The notes below the pieces were generated by a model. The model saw only the letters and a list, made by a program, of their open reading frames with translations. It was not told where the DNA came from and did not search any database. Below, in pieces: positions 34,401 through 46,240 of a DNA stretch of 64,000 nucleotides (position 1 is the first letter of the stretch; each line of letters starts with the position of its first letter). The stretch is taken from the NCBI GenBank assembly GCA_035610365.1, contig CM069436.1, positions 12,204,937-12,268,936 on the forward strand, given 5' to 3'. Both the position numbers and the translations under genes were made by a program. This stretch comes from Aquatica leii (Eukaryota > Arthropoda > Insecta > Coleoptera > Lampyridae).

Positions 34401-35110
34401 ATAACGTTTGATAATTTTAAAAATGCATCACATTAGCTCAAAGAGTGTGAATCTTTGCAAAGCGCACATGGATATGCGTTCACCACAAATGATTTAGAAA
34501 AATTTGGCTTTGATTTTTTTGGACCAATCTTTGATGGAGGTTTGGAAAGTAGACTGTCTAAAAGATTGGCTGTGTTTGTACAAAAAGTCTTGAACTCAGA
34601 AAGGGATGGTAAATCGGAACTGATGGAGTTGTTCCTTAGAGTTTTCCACTCCTGGGACGTAGTAGAGTCTAGTTTTTCTGACATGATATGTATAACCACA
34701 ATTTCAAATAACTGCTCCTCAGTTGCAAGAGATTTTAAAGCTGTTACATGTTTAAACAAGTCGGAAAAATTGCGCAATTTGGTAGCGGATACTTTGATAC
34801 AAGGATCTAAATCCAAAATAGATTTTAGATGGTTTCTTATCAACATTCGTGGAATGAAAAGAAAATTGTAAGGACTTAACTACTTGAGATGCGGCCCCAA
34901 CTAAACTAGACTTTAAATAATGCAGTCTTTGGATGTTATTAAAGTTTTCATTCGTGTGAATTAAACTATTAAATATTTCTCAAAATTCGAGCCAATTTTC
35001 TAATTCTCTGGAAAATTTTAGGATAGAAATTTTCGGTAAGTTAAACGTTAAAGTTTTGTTTGAAAATTCTATTGAATTTTACGATGTTTTTAACCACTAT
35101 AATTTTAAGA
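31500..35110 (-). mobile_element. BEL/Pao LTR retrotransposon remnant, interrupted by a LINE
   Basis: Minus strand from gag (near 35035, ISILKFSRELENWLEF, then 34433-34846), through two zinc knuckles at about 34300-34370 (CLHRGHFLRQC, CRICKRKHHSLLH) and an aspartic-protease site (LLDLGSQSNF, 34075-34110), into pol pieces (NPADLLPRGIT, WWHCPSWL at 33790-33890) and integrase at 33250-33480 and 31500-31790. Most of the reverse transcriptase is missing between protease and the RNase H/integrase segment. Many frame breaks are present. The integrase is split at 31801/33153 by the LINE. Confidence 0.8.
31802..33152 (-). mobile_element. 5'-truncated non-LTR retrotransposon (LINE) with 13-bp target duplication
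   Basis: Minus-strand pol fragments: LFSVYTGDLEE and WSLAYADDIVLVTKEE (RT catalytic YADD, 32874-33145), then VMYGAEIWGWKEW (32207-32746), ending with a Cys/His motif CRLCGEETEDLNHMRQKC (31926-32282). Two frameshifts join these parts. A poly(A) stretch, seen as T-run 31899-31914 on the plus strand, follows the stop, then ~100 bases of 3' tail containing AATAAA. GCAAAGCAAACTA is directly repeated at 31789-31801 and 33153-33165. The composition (purine-rich coding strand) differs sharply from its surroundings. Confidence 0.85.
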
Positions 35111-35239
35111 CTGAATTCATAGACTAAAAGTTATTATCACCGATTATTTTATAATAAACCACACATACAGAATCAAAAGTGATAAACGTATTGAAAACGT
35201 AACCTCGCCTGCCTTGGTCATGCGTAGTTGTAGAAAAAT

Positions 35240-36330
35240 ACCGTTAGCATTTACAAATGTCGTACAAAAGACGTTCATTGAATATAAATAATATTTTGCC
35301 CAATATATGTTTTGCACAAAACGTTTCATGGACATCCGTTAAAGGTCCATTGAGATTCAGATTTTTATTGGAGTTAAACTGAACGTCCAACGGACCTTGT
35401 GTGCTATTAGTGACCGGTTTGATTTTGTCTGCCGTTGCCGTGACGGATTGACTTCCTTTATGTATTCTGAATGTTTTCATGTCGTGCTTGATGATTACAG
35501 TATAGGAAGCGTCGTGTGGCTGTTGATGCGCTTGGTGCCATTTTTCAGGAAAAGGTAGATGGCATTATTAATGATGAGTTGCTTAATCAAGATAAGTTTT
35601 TGGGTATTCTGTCTAACGGAGATAAGGGTCCGCATGTGACTTCGTATAGTTGCGTCATGTAATTATCGGAGCCTTACAGATTGACTCCGTGGTTGGTCGG
35701 TCAGGAACTCTCCTGGTATGCGTATTGTCTTGCCGTATACCATTTCTGCTGCGGTGAATGCTACGTTTTTGTTCCACGCTGTGGGTATGACTAAATAACA
35801 CGATTGGTAAGGGGTCGTACCAATTTTCCGTATTCATACGTCTGTAGAACGTTGCGATTAACCCGTCTCGTTGTGAATGATAAGCTGTTGTCCTTATTCG
35901 CGAGAATCAGAAACGGTTGATGCACATGAGAATGTAATAGTGTCCTTGTGATCTAGGTAGGAGTCTGATCAGATCGATGTGTACATAACAAAATCTACCT
36001 AGTGGTTGTTTGAATTGTGCTAGGTATAAGTATACATTGTCACTTTCAGATGTGGTAATCACGCTAAATGCCAAACCCACGGTGTATCTTCGTGGGTCGG
36101 GTAGGTTAAGTGAAGTTGGATCGGTGTCGGAGGTACGCTTTGTGATACACCTAGTGTCGTTTAACTCAACGCCTTTTTCATTTGCGGCAACGGTGATAAT
36201 GCCTCACTAACTGGGGGTTTGCCGGAAGAAAGCCTGCGGTGTGCACGTGGTCGAAGTCGCAACTTCCTTTTCTGGTGCGTTTACTGTGCCTGATCTTAGG
36301 GAAAGCTAATAAAATAGAGCAGACTTTTAA
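35240..36330 (-). pseudogene. Ty3/gypsy integrase C-terminal remnant
   Basis: Minus-strand pieces: WYDPLPIVLFSHTHSVEQK and, shifted, a MVYGK-type block (35655-35837), then MKTFRIHKGSQSVTATADKI with KPVTNSTQGP (35244-35480), the usual integrase C-terminal region of gypsy elements. Frameshifts and stops throughout. The upstream part (36000-36330) is too decayed to assign, though GTGAAGTTGGATCGG is shared with 31290-31310. Confidence 0.6.
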
Positions 36331-36971
36331 AACACTACAAAATTTTGGCACATTATCCGTGTCATGCTAGTGAGCTTAGGAAAGTGCTTTTTTGTTGATC
36401 ACGAATAGGAAGCGGTCTGCTGTTTTTGCTTGTGTTCGCGAAGGTAGTGGCAAATTTCCATAACATAGACCGAACTACTAAATCTTGTAACAAAAACGTC
36501 ATGCAAATTTGATTGCAAAGAACCAGATGATTTCGATTTTTTTATATACAAAGTTTCAATAAAACCAACCAATTAATATCGTTTATTTCATACAATTACT
36601 CCTTCAAACAACGCAAAATTTATATTCTAAAATAATTACTCTAAAACTTCCAAACAGTTAACATCAGAATTGCGCTTCAACAATAATAATCAATAAATTA
36701 TGTAAGGTACTAAATACGTGCATTAGCGATAGCACAAAAAAATCCTATATACAATGGCATGACAAACATTAATAAGTACCAAATTATCCCCTCAAGCAAA
36801 TGCACTATGTGATAAGTACAAACTATTTACTAAAAAATTTTTGTCAACCACTTTAAACTCAAAAAAACTCAAATTTTCATGTAACAACTAAATAATTGAC
36901 GAGAACTACACTCAAACCGTGTTAACCATCATACTAATAAGACCTAACTGGAAGAACGTATTTCAATTACA
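36331..36971. other. 3' region of malectin and spacer
   Basis: Contains AATAAA on the minus strand (36582-36587) about 385 bases after the malectin stop, a plausible polyadenylation signal. No other feature recognised. Confidence 0.45.
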
Positions 36972-37823
36972 TCACAATTTGCACAAACAAAATAAAATGG
37001 GAATAAAAGTACCGATCGCGATAAACACCGGCAGCATCATAGATGAATCGTCTAACGAATAAGGATCTGGTTGTTTAGGCCCACTTGGTCTTCTATTTTT
37101 CGGAACTACCTCAGGTTCTTCCTTGTATTCTTCGACAGGTTCAGGCTCCAACGGAGGTAATTTTTGTACATTATCTAACGTACCCTTCATAACAACAATA
37201 GCATTAATCTTGGGATTATCTTTGTAACCTTTAATAAACTCTACACGAATTCTACCTCCTCTAATTTCAGATTCTTCCCCATTGACAATTAAACGACCTA
37301 AAAAGCGTGCGTCAGTGTTTAATTTTAAAAACGTCAACATACCTTTGGAGACAGTAAATGGAACGTACTCATCATGGGCTACTCCACGCCCAACTTTCTC
37401 AAATATATCTAAATCGCTTACGATAGTATGATCACCGTTTAGCACCACGTCAAAAACTTTTTGGTCGGGTGCGTTAAAATAAACTTCAGAAAATTTTAAA
37501 ATTAAAACGTAATCACCATCGGTGTGTGCTGGTATTTCGTAGCCAAAAGTGCTATGATGGTATCGTTCTGTTTGATATAAAATATGATCGTTGGGTGATA
37601 CTCGTCCAATTAGTAACCGCTTGCCATAATCAGACGCGATACCAATTCGTCCTTGTAATGGGTCTTTTTCGTAATTAACACCGAAAGAATCTACGTGCGA
37701 ATCACCTCCACAATTCACGGCATAAATTACCTGTCCAATTCCGTCAACGTTCAAAGCAAAAGTTAACAATAAAATTAACGATAGGATAATTCTTTTAACT
37801 GCAAAAAAATTTCTTACAATCAT
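36972..37823 (-). CDS. MLEC: Malectin, ER lectin, single exon
   Basis: An uninterrupted 283-residue frame on the minus strand, starting at 37823. Signal peptide: residues 1-29 (RIILSLILLLTFALNVDG hydrophobic core). The malectin carbohydrate-binding domain follows: VIYAVNCGGDSHVDSFGV, LYQTERYHHSTFGYEIP, GDYVLILKFSEVYFNAP, VFDVVLNGDH and NPKINAIVVMKG, about residues 30-215. A charged proline-rich linker leads to one C-terminal membrane segment (MLPVFIAIGTFIPILFCLCK), with almost no cytosolic tail. Malectin is known to bind Glc2-high-mannose N-glycans in the ER and to associate with ribophorin I in glycoprotein quality control. Length matches the family. Single-exon structure is unlike the other genes here and could reflect intron loss. 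Confidence 0.95.
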   Translation of the reverse strand: MIVRNFFAVKRIILSLILLLTFALNVDGIGQVIYAVNCGGDSHVDSFGVNYEKDPLQGRIGIASDYGKRLLIGRVSPNDHILYQTERYHHSTFGYEIPAHTDGDYVLILKFSEVYFNAPDQKVFDVVLNGDHTIVSDLDIFEKVGRGVAHDEYVPFTVSKGMLTFLKLNTDARFLGRLIVNGEESEIRGGRIRVEFIKGYKDNPKINAIVVMKGTLDNVQKLPPLEPEPVEEYKEEPEVVPKNRRPSGPKQPDPYSLDDSSMMLPVFIAIGTFIPILFCLCKL

Positions 37824-38539
37824 TTTTTATGTGATTCTTATTAATCTAATTGGATTTTTTATCACCGAAACATTGTACTATAAGCACCTGTACATGTTTT
37901 GTTGACGTAGTTTACCAACAGGAGGAAGTAAAACCCATGAATGAGGTTAAGTTACATAAATAATCAACGTTGTTGCCACGTTGTCGTATTTACTTTGAGT
38001 TAATGTAATTGTAATTGGCCAAGCGAATAAAGCGTAAAATAACTATTTGAATCACAAATTTTAAATGGGACAAACTAAATATAATTATATTTGTATAAAC
38101 GACTGTTAAATTATTCAATAAATTAGTTAGTAAAAAATCAACTTTAAAATTTTTGTTCTATTATTTGACTTCTAATTACGATGTTATAACAGTTTTATAA
38201 AAAACTTTGAGAAATCTAAAATATTACTAATAACGATATGTTTAGAGTTTAAAACGGACGCAACTTAAAAAAAAAAGATTGTCAAATTTTAATAAGTTTT
38301 CACCATGAAAGTAAATTGTTTTATACAAAATACGGGTAAAGATAATTTTTGCTATTGTAAACGCAAAAACTATCTAAGTAGGTCATGTTTACACATTCTA
38401 TCAATTTATTTTTGAACAAGTGGCGAACTAAATTTTGAATTAAAATCTAGCGCCAACAACCAAATCAAGCATATCTTTTCTCAAAACTGTAAGACAATGT
38501 ACAGTGATGTACAGCAACTAGACAAAGGCATTCCGGTTC
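37824..38539. other. Intergenic, nothing recognised
   Basis: Upstream of malectin. AT-rich, without a recognised repeat or coding frame. Confidence 0.4.
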
Positions 38540-38998
38540 CGCCTCCCGAATTAAGTATCGCTTCCGCTTTTTTTAGTAGTAGTAGTAGTTCTTTTCTTAA
38601 TAATTTGTTTAATTCTTATAATTAATGTTAGTCTTGTTTATTTTGATTAACGATAGACACGGCAAAATTAGTCACCCGCTATATAAATTTCGACTTAACA
38701 CGAGGCGTTGAGTCTAAAGTGCCAAAGTGACTTTTGCAACAAATAACAGGATGAACAATTTCAACGACAATTTGGTTACTCAAAAACCAAAAACTTCAAC
38801 AGAAGTCAGCGAAATAAAACACATTAAACTACCATGCCTTTGGCAGCAGCGGCCATCGTTGTGGTTTGCCTAAGAGAACAACGCAGACGTAATCGAAAAC
38901 CCATCTGCTACAGGCAAATATCAACCCCTAAAGTGCCAAGTAATAGCCAAGTTTACAGACTCATAATAGAAACAACTGAAGACAATCAACAGAAACAT
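38540..38998 (+). mobile_element. Gypsy 5' end: probable LTR/leader and start of gag
   Basis: A TATATAAATT box at about 38682 is followed by a leader and an ATG at 38752 opening MNNFNDNLVTQKPKTSTEV, then IKLPCLWQQRPSLWFA, the typical first tryptophan block of gypsy gag (KLPxFW...P.LWF). A stop comes at once, and further gag-like pieces (TANINP-type and FTDS) are frameshifted. The repeat at 39002 begins where the similarity ends. A TAG microsatellite sits at 38574-38589. Confidence 0.55.
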
Positions 38999-39001
38999 TT
39001 T

Positions 39002-39142
39002 TGAAATGTTTTTTTAACGTTTTACAAAAGATATATTTACATTTTTAAAAACATTGCAAAAACGTCTTAATGGCCAGAATTACGTTGCAAAATCAATATT
39101 AGAAAAACATTCTAAAAATGTTTAAAAAATATTATTTATAAT
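39002..39142 (+). repeat. ~145-bp repeat, inverted copy of 27949-28092
   Basis: See the partner at 27949-28092. Here it lies immediately after the broken gypsy gag fragment, with ACATTTTTGAAATGTTT at its left end. Confidence 0.8.
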
Positions 39143-39235
39143 ATTATTTCTATATATTTATAATATTTTACAAATGTTACATTAATGTATAAAAAATGTA
39201 TAATCAACGCTTTGTTTAATAATGCAATATGCTTA

Positions 39236-39410
39236 AGGGTAGTTCTACAATCATGGTATAAATGTAAGTTTAGTTATACTTGCTTTAATTTTAAAATACT
39301 GACATATTTGGCTGTTAGTTTTATTTATACTAACCAATAACGACAGCATTTTACAAACAAACTAAGTATAACTTAATTGAGGTTTATACCATTATTATAG
39401 AACCAGCCCT
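39236..39410. mobile_element. 175-bp hairpin MITE
   Basis: Inverted ends: AGGGTAGTTCTACAATCATG at the left and, in reverse complement, AGGGCTGGTTCTATAATAAT at the right, continuing imperfectly for about 50 bases (GGTATAAA, GTTATACTT). No coding frame. Flanks TTA and AAA do not form a clean duplication. Confidence 0.7.
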
Positions 39411-39604
39411 AAAATGCTTACAAAAGATAGATAATAAAATATTTGTGTACTCAAAATACTTCCATTTCATGTGGCTGCAAACGCAATTGATGCCTATAAC
39501 AAAAATTAACACATTAACAGAAAAGTAAAACAAACATTATTCATGTAATTACTTTATATTAATTGAAATAATTATAGTTTCTAATTAATCAAAAGTTTTT
39601 CTTG

Positions 39605-39733
39605 TTTATGGATAAGATCCTTTGGAGTAGAAGAACGGCGATAATAAAAACAACCATTATCTGTCGTTAAGGCCTGAACAATAAAGGTTTTTATTGTTGC
39701 CGTTCCTCCACACCGAAGGACCTTACCCATAAA
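39605..39733. mobile_element. ~130-bp hairpin MITE
   Basis: Left arm TTATGGATAAGATCCTTTGG and right arm, in reverse complement, TTATGGGTAAGGTCCTTCGG, both continuing through GGAACGGC-like sequence to AATAAAAAC. The two arms cover nearly the whole unit. No coding frame. Confidence 0.7.
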
Positions 39734-40099
39734 ATAAGAAAACTTTAGACTAATTATGTATGTACCTCTTTGTATAAAAACGAAACCAGAACAACTAACA
39801 ATCTAAGATTTTAAAACTTTGTACACACAAAATAATGCTGCATCAATATCAGAAAAAAATAAATACCAAGAATAATATTGGTTATTGTGCACGTTTAAAT
39901 CTCCCATTTGGCCAACATCATATCAATTTGATAACCTTAAAACTGTGGGTTTCTAGTTAATTAACAGTCTACAACTTTATTTAATACTGATACAAACTAA
40001 ATAACATTATTTACACCAAAAAAAAAAGAACAAAACAACTTAAACGTTATTACAAAAGTGCATTCTAACAATGTAACAGAACGAGGTATTGCGTTGCGC

Positions 40100-41745
40100 G
40101 CTTGGTACGCGACTGACCAGTCGGCCGGACGCTACCGTTGACCTCGTTCCTGGTTTGCTTTTTCAAGGTTCGCTCTTTCTCGATCATGCTAAATTAGAAA
40201 TTCTGGCGGTCTCGATACTAACCGCTATAGTACTCTCCTTCCAGCGGCGGAGTGGCTTGATTACGCGGCCAGCTCTAGATGTAGTGACTGTTGGCGTCGC
40301 TGTGGTTTGCTGCTGTTTCTCCTCGGTGGAGACTGGTGCCGTTAACTTTAAACCTAAAGGGGTTGGCGCGGCGCTAGTCGTCGTCAGAGGCTGATCTCCC
40401 ATAGATGGCATAAAGCATGATTTCAGCCGATCCATTGCGACATTCACGGAGCTGCCACTGACCCTAACGGTAAATATTTTGCCGTTTCTAGCGAGAACTT
40501 CGTACGGGCCTCTATAAGGTTGCTGCAATGGTTTTCTCACTGTCATCTTGCAAAAAAACGTACGTGCACGTTTTGAGTTCGGGATGAACGAAAACAGCAG
40601 TTTGGCCGTGAGGGGCTGTAGGGACCGATTGGAGATTTCGCATTTGTTGCTGTAGCATTCCTGTGAAAGAAATTGGGTCGAGCTGGTGGCTTGTGTGGTT
40701 TACAAACATTTTGCTTAAAATTCTTGGCGTTGTCCCGTATACCATCTCCGCCGGTGAACAGGTGAGATCTTTTTTATAGGTTGTGCGTAGACCTAGTAAC
40801 ACGGTTGGCAGTATCTCGGACCATTTTTCGCTTTCGTGACATCTAACTGCTGTCTTCAAGGTTCGATGCCATCGCTTGAAGATGCCGTTAGTTTGCGGCC
40901 TATAGGCAGTGCAGCGTGCGCGTTGAATACTCAATAGCCTTGCAAGCAAACTTGTTAACGCTGTTTCAAATTGCCGGCCCTGATTCTGCGGTTATATCCG
41001 CCAACGGAATAGCTTCCGGCCACCTAGAAAAATGATCTAACATTGTTAAGGAATATCGGTATCCTTTCGATGGCGGTAGTGGTCCTACCAAATCCAAGTG
41101 TACATGTTCAAAACGTTCATCCGGCATTGGAAATTCTTGCAGTTCACTTTTTGTTTGCCTATTGATTTTAGATCTCTGGCATGGATTACAGCTTCGTGTC
41201 CACTGTGCGATGTCTTTCCGCATGCCACGCCAGACGAAACGCTGCGAAATCACCCGCATCCTTGATCGTGCGCTACTGTGCGCTGCGACATGACACATGT
41301 TAAAAATTCGCCTTCTCAAACTGCTGGGTACAATGTCTAAGTATTTGCGTAAAGGCATCACACCATATTAATGTTGACATCTTTAGTGATGTGACGTCTA
41401 GTTGCTGAAGTTCTTCATCTCTTTCTTGTTCAGAAGCTAACTCCTCTGTCGTCACTACCGATGGCAATGTTATGGCGTCTAACCGTGACAGTGCGTCGGC
41501 AACCACATTCTCTTGTCCTGGTATATGTAGGATTGTAGTTGTAAATTTCCCAATATAATCTAGTTGACGTAACTGCCTCGGCGAAGCTTTCTCGGGCCGC
41601 TGTTGGAATGCAAACGTTAATGGTTTGTGATCGGTTTGGACCACCAGTTGCCTGCCCTCGACCATGAATCTGAAGTATTTTATGTTCTCATAAATCGCCA
41701 ACAGTTCTCGGTCGTATGTGCTGGGGCGAGTTTCGGAAGACAAGG
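40100..41745 (-). pseudogene. Ty3/gypsy pol remnant: RNase H and integrase
   Basis: Minus strand, in order: RNase H (TRPSTYDRELLAIYENIKYF, QTDHKPLTFAF, 41300-41743), integrase zinc-binding and core start (HSSARSRMRVISQRFVWRG, CNPCQRSK, VHLDLVGPLPPSKGYRYSLT, 40966-41361), core end (ARCTAYRPQTNGIFKRWHRT, LGLRTTYKKDLTCSPAEMVY, 40512-40949), and C-terminal domain (PYRGPYEVLARNGKIFTVRV, 40184-40546). Three frameshifts separate these. Key Asp and Glu positions look mostly retained, so decay is moderate. The upstream reverse transcriptase is missing; sequence homology stops abruptly at about 41745. Confidence 0.85.
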
Positions 41746-42305
41746 CTGTCTTTTTTTATCGACACAGAAACTGACATTTTGGTTATCCTTCCAACAAAAG
41801 CACAACGAAAAGCGCCAACTGCAGCATTCAAATTATTCGTTGTTAACGGTTTAACAATAAATACCTACGGTGAAAAATTGTTAAGCTTAAACTTCGAGCT
41901 ACGACGCGATTTTTGGTGGAAATTTATAGAAGCCGATGTATCCTGACCAATTTTAGGCGCCACCTTCCTTAGACATCACGTACTTCTAGTAGACTTAGAA
42001 AACAGCCGTTTAATCACCTGGTTACCAACAAAAACCACGATAGCTCAATGCAATGTCCTAACCGTAACAACGGTGGCAAATACCTCAATTTATGAAGAAA
42101 TATTAGCAAAATTTTCATCCATAACACGTACAACAGTACTTACTGCAACGTAATAGTACACCACATCATCACCACGGGATTACCTGTAGCAGAACGCCCA
42201 CGTCGCCTCTCTCCAAAGAAAGTTTAAAGAGCAAAAGCAGAATTTGACTTTATGTTACAGCAAGGGATCCACAGGCCGTCCAGCAGTCTCTGGTCTAACC
42301 TAAAA
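41735..42305 (+). pseudogene. Ty3/gypsy protease to RT-start remnant, opposite strand
   Basis: Plus-strand frame with a retroviral-type aspartic protease: RLSFFIDTETDILVILPTKA (the usual DTG triad reads DTE here), LSLNFELRRDFWWKF, then after a stop ILGATFLRHHVLLVDLENSR. Further right, ERPRRLSP and AEFDFMLQQGIHRPSSS mark the N-terminus of reverse transcriptase. It ends where the dispersed repeat at 42305-42485 begins. It meets the minus-strand pol remnant head to head. Confidence 0.75.
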
Positions 42306-42485
42306 TTAAATTATAATAAGAAAATTATGCAAGAAAAACTGTTAAAAATTGCGGACACATTCATTTCCGGTTTCTTTACTAGACCCATCTTTTAATAGAA
42401 TCGAGAGAATATGAAAACCCTGCTTCATACCAAATTTCAAATTACTAAGATTTTTGGTTCGAGAGTTATCGTGGGTACACACACG
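42306..42485. repeat. Dispersed ~160-bp repeat, copy 2
   Basis: Plus-orientation relative of 20320-20485 with the shared words AGAAAAACTGTTAAAAAT, CCGGTTTCTTTACTAGACCC and TTTGGTTCGAGAGTTATCGT. It interrupts the gypsy reverse transcriptase region. Confidence 0.7.
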
Positions 42486-44245
42486 TCAGATAAACTTTTT
42501 GACCATAATGAGACATATTAAAGCAATAGTTTTTAAACAAGAACTTTATTTTTGTTGGTAGTATTTTTACCTTTGTTTATTAGAGGTGGCAGAGACAAAC
42601 AAAGAAAACTAAGATGGACGGAGACGGCACAAAACCGGAATAACTAGAAAGCCAAGAAGAAACTTTTTATGTTTTCTAAATTTAAAATAGTATTTTGTGT
42701 ATAATTTTTTTTTGTTGGAAAATATAAGTAATAAACTAACTTAATCTGATAAATTATTTATTTCATTAGGTAAGGTAAAGTAAATGTTACTTCAAATAAA
42801 ACGAGATTTAATCAAATCTAAACGATTTTTTAGGTTTTACAAAACAAATATTAATCTTTTTGTAAGCTACGAGTAAATCTTATCAGATAAGCTAATAACG
42901 TTTAATGTTTAATCTTATGGGTTAAGTCAATGTCACAATGAAAATCTATACCATGCGCTTTTTATAGCGAATCCTAATTTTAAAAAAATTAAAATATAAA
43001 TAGCGATAAAGATTAGTTCGGCCGAAATTATTTGAGAGAGGTTTTATCCATATTTGATTTAGAAGTCATTTGCTGTCTCAGAAATAGTTTCAGCAATACA
43101 CCATCTTGCCGAAAATAATTTGCAACAAAAACTAAAACCTATATACCTTTATTCTTAATCGGTCAATTAAAAAATGATTTTTGAGTATTGCTGAGTTGTG
43201 TTGATTTTTGCTCTTTGTGGTAACTTAGTTAGAATTTTACATATGTATATTTAGTTTTAGTATCCTTGGTACCTATATATGTCTTTTTGAACAAGCGTAA
43301 ATCAACAGTAAAGAATGAATTAACAAATCGCTCACGCTAGGTTGATGTACGATTTGTTATACGTGGACTTGATCTACCGCTTAGCTTCGAAATCAGATAT
43401 TTAACCCCGAAAATAATCGTTCCAGCTAAAATGACTTAAGCTTATTTAAATAATACATTCAACGCCGCTACGAACTTACTTGGTTTCTAAAAATGTTCTC
43501 TAGAATGATTGCTTTAATAATTTATTTCTAGATTACTGACTTTAATTAGCTTAGTGGAAGCTTTAATTTGTCAGTAGAACTAATTTGCAACACAACGTAT
43601 ATTGCCACCACCGTGATTTATTTGTAAACGCTATTGTTGTTAATAAAATATTTTTTAATATTGATCTAATTTTAGCATAACAAGTAATCAAAAAGTACCT
43701 TATCGATAGTGCCAAACCATTCAAAAAGTTTTGAATTTATGTCTTCCAAAATAAGTAGAATTATCAATAACCAAACGTGACGAGACGAGAGTCCTATGGT
43801 GTGTAAGTAAACATTAGATTTCAGTAAAAAATAAAAACGTAAAAATTCTTATTCTTTACAAAAATCAATGAAGAACACCGGAAGGAATTGTAAAAAGGTC
43901 GTTTCCAGATAATGCTAATACTTCGACACCAAAGCAGATATAGAAAAAGATATAATGTTGCTTACACAAAAAAATTGGTATAAAAATAAGAAAAACGCTA
44001 AGTATAAATCGTATTTTGGCAAAAACCATTGAAATAGCTAATAAAATATCACGTTTTTAGATATTACGATTCTTGAACGGATGACTATTTAAACAAAAAT
44101 TTTCTAAACAATAGAAAATAGCGTGGTTAGTTTTAATACCAAAACCAACGAGTGAAAAACTTAAATAGGTATAGACCGTTGTGTTTGTCAAATATAATTA
44201 GCAAATCATATGAAACACTAACTAAAAATTGATTAGAAGTAGAAA
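42486..44245. other. Intergenic, nothing recognised
   Basis: AT-rich with no coding frame, satellite or RNA gene I can support. Confidence 0.4.
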
Positions 44246-44249
44246 TTAA

Positions 44250-44880
44250 AAAATAAGAGAACTGTCACAATGGGAGTATAGCTTCAAAAAAGGTTATAGC
44301 ACAGTACACACAATAATTAAAGCACTTGAACTAGCCAAGGCAACGGGTAAATGGGTAGTCTTGTTCACACTAATTGAGAACTCTTCTAGAGCAAATCTTA
44401 AACTACAGTGTTGACTAGAACTCTTTTCCACTTTTTTAGACCAATCCGCAAAGTTGTGGAAATAGAAAAACGTCCATACAATATGAACCGGGAAGACGCT
44501 TTAAAACTCCTCAAATCTTGACTACTAGTACTAAACCTTCCAAGACAAAGGTCAACCTTCTTGAAAAGGACACAAACTCTCACTCCTAGTAAAACTCAAT
44601 TAATTTAGTGACAGTCACCACTCTGAAGATGCATGCTGCAATGTCTTGCTAAACACAGTTTGCTTGGGTTCACGAACGACAATACGGCAAGAGCCAAGTT
44701 CTACATCTGGTTTTGACTCTCAAAGGGAAACTAGAACCAAGACTAAAGAGTCTGGGTGTACAACTACGACGTCATTTAAGCCGAAAGTCACTTATAAACG
44801 TAACCAAGAAAACCGCAAAAACTTAAGACTTTACACAATATATTTGTTTCATAAGCTTCTTCGGGGGTAGAATTGGGTGT
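44250..44880 (+). pseudogene. R1-like LINE reverse transcriptase remnant
   Basis: The plus-strand piece LSQWEYSFKKGYSTVHTIIK then ALELAKATGKWVVLFTLIEN corresponds to the RT block 'QYGFRKGRSTIxAI ... VxLVTLDIxNAF' of R1-type LINEs. The sequence after it (to ~44880) is full of stops and only loosely LINE-like. Confidence 0.6.
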
Positions 44881-46240
44881 AATTTTCCCCGTCGTTTACC
44901 CCCTGGTATTTTATTGTATAGGCATTCAAAACAGCCGTTAACATGGTTTTTAAGATACGTTCGCATCTTTTTAAATCAGTAGTTTCTGAGTATCGCAAAA
45001 ACAGTTTGATCTACCAAAAAATGTCCCTGTAAATACTGAAACTGTACCATTACTCTCACGCATACTATTAGGGATTGCGTATAATTTTCTATGATTTCCG
45101 TTTACTTTCACAAGTTAATAAAAATACTTTGATGTGGTTTTCGTACTGTAGGAATTTTGCACTAAGATATGTCATTTTACATACTGGTTACATAATAAAA
45201 AGATCACTTCCATTTTGTGCGTTAAGAAAGTCGTACGTATGTGCTAGTGTCAAGCTCGTCAGTTTTTAGGTTAGGATGTGGTTATTATAAAAAATTTATC
45301 GAAGTAAGGATGTATTTGCATTTTACAGCGCAATTTGATTTTCTATTTTATCATTAACAACTTTGGTTACTGGCACATGTTATTTTAACTTTGGTTACTT
45401 GCACATGTTCGTTTAACTTTGGGATACCTGCACCTGTTCTTTCATTTTGGAAAATTCCTGTAAACAATTGTTAAGGTGCGCATCGAGTATTGAGAATATT
45501 TCCGGATGCGTATGCTGCAAACTTATATGTTAATTGAGGACATCAAAACTAAACTTTTAACTGCTACGATTGCAAATAGCATTACGAATAGCTAAATAGC
45601 GTAAACCTTGATGAACCGCAAGTCACGATCATCATTCTTTTGCCCGCTTGTAACATCAACGGGTCCTTGAACATATTAGTTATGGCTGCATAAGCATTAG
45701 GAGTTGCTTGAGCGAAATTAACGGTGCTTACCAGAATAGTTTTGAGTAAATTTGAGGGATAAAACTACAACGTAAAGGACATTGAAGGTGAAGCAAACGA
45801 ACATCAGTAAATAATTAATTTGTTATTCTATACTATGATTACTTTTATTTTATTTTGTTGTTGCCATTGCCATTGCCATAAAGATCTATTCGTTGTTATA
45901 CTTGTGTGTTCGATTTGGTTTACCCTTAGTGTTTGACAGATATAAATGGAATATGAAGTGGCATTTACCCCGTTTTAGCATTTTTTTAATTATGTTTTAA
46001 TTAGCACATCGAGTACCAACTACAACTCACTCTCCGAAGCGTTGAGCTGCCGCCTGCACTAGTTACGGTAAAGTTTACGTAACAAAATTTGTGTTAGTTT
46101 TCGTACGACACTTTTTCCCTAACTGCGCGTTGTCTGGCACTACATAAAACACGACATTTTCGATTTTGAAGTCATCTATTGTAACCTTGATGGTCAAAAC
46201 TATATCACTGGTCAATTGTGTGATGTTATTACCGAATCAG
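44881..46240. other. Intergenic with a short tandem array and a foldback fragment
   Basis: At 45357-45450 three copies of a ~32-bp unit (AACTTTGGTTACTKGCACATG + TTMK-type spacer) lie in tandem. At 45733-45797 the sequence (AGTTTTGAGTAAATTTGAGG ... CGTAAAGGACATTG) matches the arm body of the foldback element at 20948-21407, a partial third copy. No gene recognised. Confidence 0.5.

Noticed and set aside
45786-45812. A hammerhead core (GCAAACGAACATCAGTAA) in the third foldback fragment
   Set aside because: It resembles part of arm A but in the wrong orientation relative to the arm body, and no CTGATGA is present.
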